This document shows, piece by piece, positions 30,456 through 31,033 of a stretch of 31,033 nt of DNA (its first letter is position 1; each line of letters opens with the position of its first letter). A program made the translations under genes and the position numbers. The notes beneath the pieces are model-generated. The model saw nothing but the letters and a program-made list of their open reading frames with translations, did no database searches and was not told the DNA's origin. The DNA is taken from positions 1-31,033 of the IMG/VR virus record IMGVR_UViG_3300031950_000009. One strand, given 5' to 3'. The stretch is from a virus.

Positions 30456-30886
30456 TGCTGGAACTCGAACCCCTGATCCGCCAACGTCTCATCGATACCG
30501 TGCCTGCGCTTGCCGGTGTGCATGGTGTGGTGTCGCTGGGCATCGAGGACGTGGGCGGCAAAAAGCTGCCCGCCGCCTTCGTCGTCAGCGACGGCCATCA
30601 GGTGCTGGAGGTGACGGCACACGGCAAAGCCGCGCGCATCGCGTCCCGCTGGCTGGTGGTAGTGGCGGTGCGCAATGTGCAGCAGGCCGCGCAGGGCGAG
30701 GCCGCCAGGGCGGATGCCGCCGATCTGGTGCAGGCCTGCATGCAAGCCCTCATGGGTTGGCAGCCCCGCGCCGGGGCGCAGACCATGCAACCCGTCACCC
30801 CGCCAGCGCCCATCTACCAGGATGGCCTGCTGCTCTATCCGCTGGCCTTCGAGGTCGGCGAAGTCATCCAAGGAGCCGTAACGTGA
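30455..30886 (+). CDS. Mu gp37-like protein
   Basis: The 143 residues start MLELEPLIRQRLIDTVPALA and continue with a beta-rich core (RWLVVVAVRNVQQAAQGEAA) and QDGLLLYPLAFEVGEVI. The pattern and the position after gp36 are those of Mu gp37-family proteins, which are probably neck or tail-terminator-like. The start overlaps the gp36 stop; the stop overlaps the GTG of the following gene. Confidence 0.85.
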   Translation: MLELEPLIRQRLIDTVPALAGVHGVVSLGIEDVGGKKLPAAFVVSDGHQVLEVTAHGKAARIASRWLVVVAVRNVQQAAQGEAARADAADLVQACMQALMGWQPRAGAQTMQPVTPPAPIYQDGLLLYPLAFEVGEVIQGAVT

Positions 30887-31033
30887 TCGTGACATTGCTC
30901 AAACCACACACCGACGCCGGGCGCGAATACCAGCCCGGCGAACTGCTCGACGTGGATGAGGCTACCGCCCGCTGGCTGATCGAGCACGGCGTGGCCGAAG
31001 CCGCGCCGGAACCCAAGCCCAACAAACCCACCA
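30883..31033 (+). CDS. Small DUF7210-like protein, 3'-truncated by window edge
   Basis: GTG at 30883 opens MIVTLLKPHTDAGREYQPGE, then LLDVDEATARWLIEHGVAEA and a Pro/Lys-rich end running off the window. The pattern (hydrophobic strand, G-x-x-x-x-G-E, ARWLI-x-x-G-VA) is that of short phage head/tail-joining accessory proteins. The start overlaps the gp37-like stop (GTGA), with AAGGAG upstream. Only 50 codons are visible. Confidence 0.75.
   Translation, partial: MIVTLLKPHTDAGREYQPGELLDVDEATARWLIEHGVAEAAPEPKPNKPT

Noticed and set aside
1-31033. tRNA genes, integrase and attachment sites
   Set aside because: None could be recognised by eye on either strand in this window.

Overview
The window is phage or prophage DNA from end to end, with no recognisable host gene. 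It is GC-rich, with densely packed and mostly overlapping genes. This suggests a virus of a high-GC proteobacterium (beta- or gammaproteobacterial is my best guess; nothing fixes the genus). It is a mosaic siphovirus: a Mu-like head module (DUF935 portal, MuF/gp30, gpG, gpI protease with nested scaffold, gpT capsid, gp35/36/37-like proteins), a tail-tip module ordered like that of D3112/JBD30-type phages, and a lambda-like early region (RecT plus YqaJ-type exonuclease, O/P-like replication genes, RuvC-like nuclease). A large terminase is present and no Mu transposase is visible. The window opens inside the tape measure gene and closes among head-completion genes, so the tail-tube genes that should lie between them are outside. 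This is what a circular or permuted genome cut at an arbitrary point would look like. No integrase and no tRNA were seen.

Layout. 1-9666 (+): tape measure, tail-tip and host-specificity proteins. 9663-11779 (+): coiled-coil membrane protein, probable holin, GH108 muramidase, Rz and nested Rz1, closed by a terminator at 11821-11848. 11890-16041 (-): an AT-richer unknown gene, an IS200/IS605-type remnant that interrupts a broken deoxynucleotide kinase gene, recT, the exonuclease gene, and a run of small overlapping genes. Two of these small genes sit behind near-duplicate 5' leaders, and a near-consensus sigma70 promoter lies at 16050-16078. 16209-31033 (+): XRE regulator, replication genes, RuvC-like nuclease, terminase and the head genes, in one unbroken same-strand run.

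The main discovery is at 23516-27005. Between the gpG-like virion morphogenesis gene and the gpI-like protease gene lie five tightly overlapping genes that together match a type IV-B CRISPR-Cas locus: csf1 (Cas8-like, zinc ribbon), a small helical cas11-like gene, csf2 (Cas7), csf3 (Cas5) and a cysH-like PP-loop gene. No CRISPR array, cas6/csf5, dinG, cas1 or cas2 is in the window. The locus is embedded in the head operon with start/stop overlaps. As I recall, the same G-to-I slot carries anti-CRISPR genes in JBD30/D3112-type Pseudomonas phages. Here the slot appears to hold a whole CRISPR effector module, so the phage probably uses it against competing elements or host functions during the lytic cycle.
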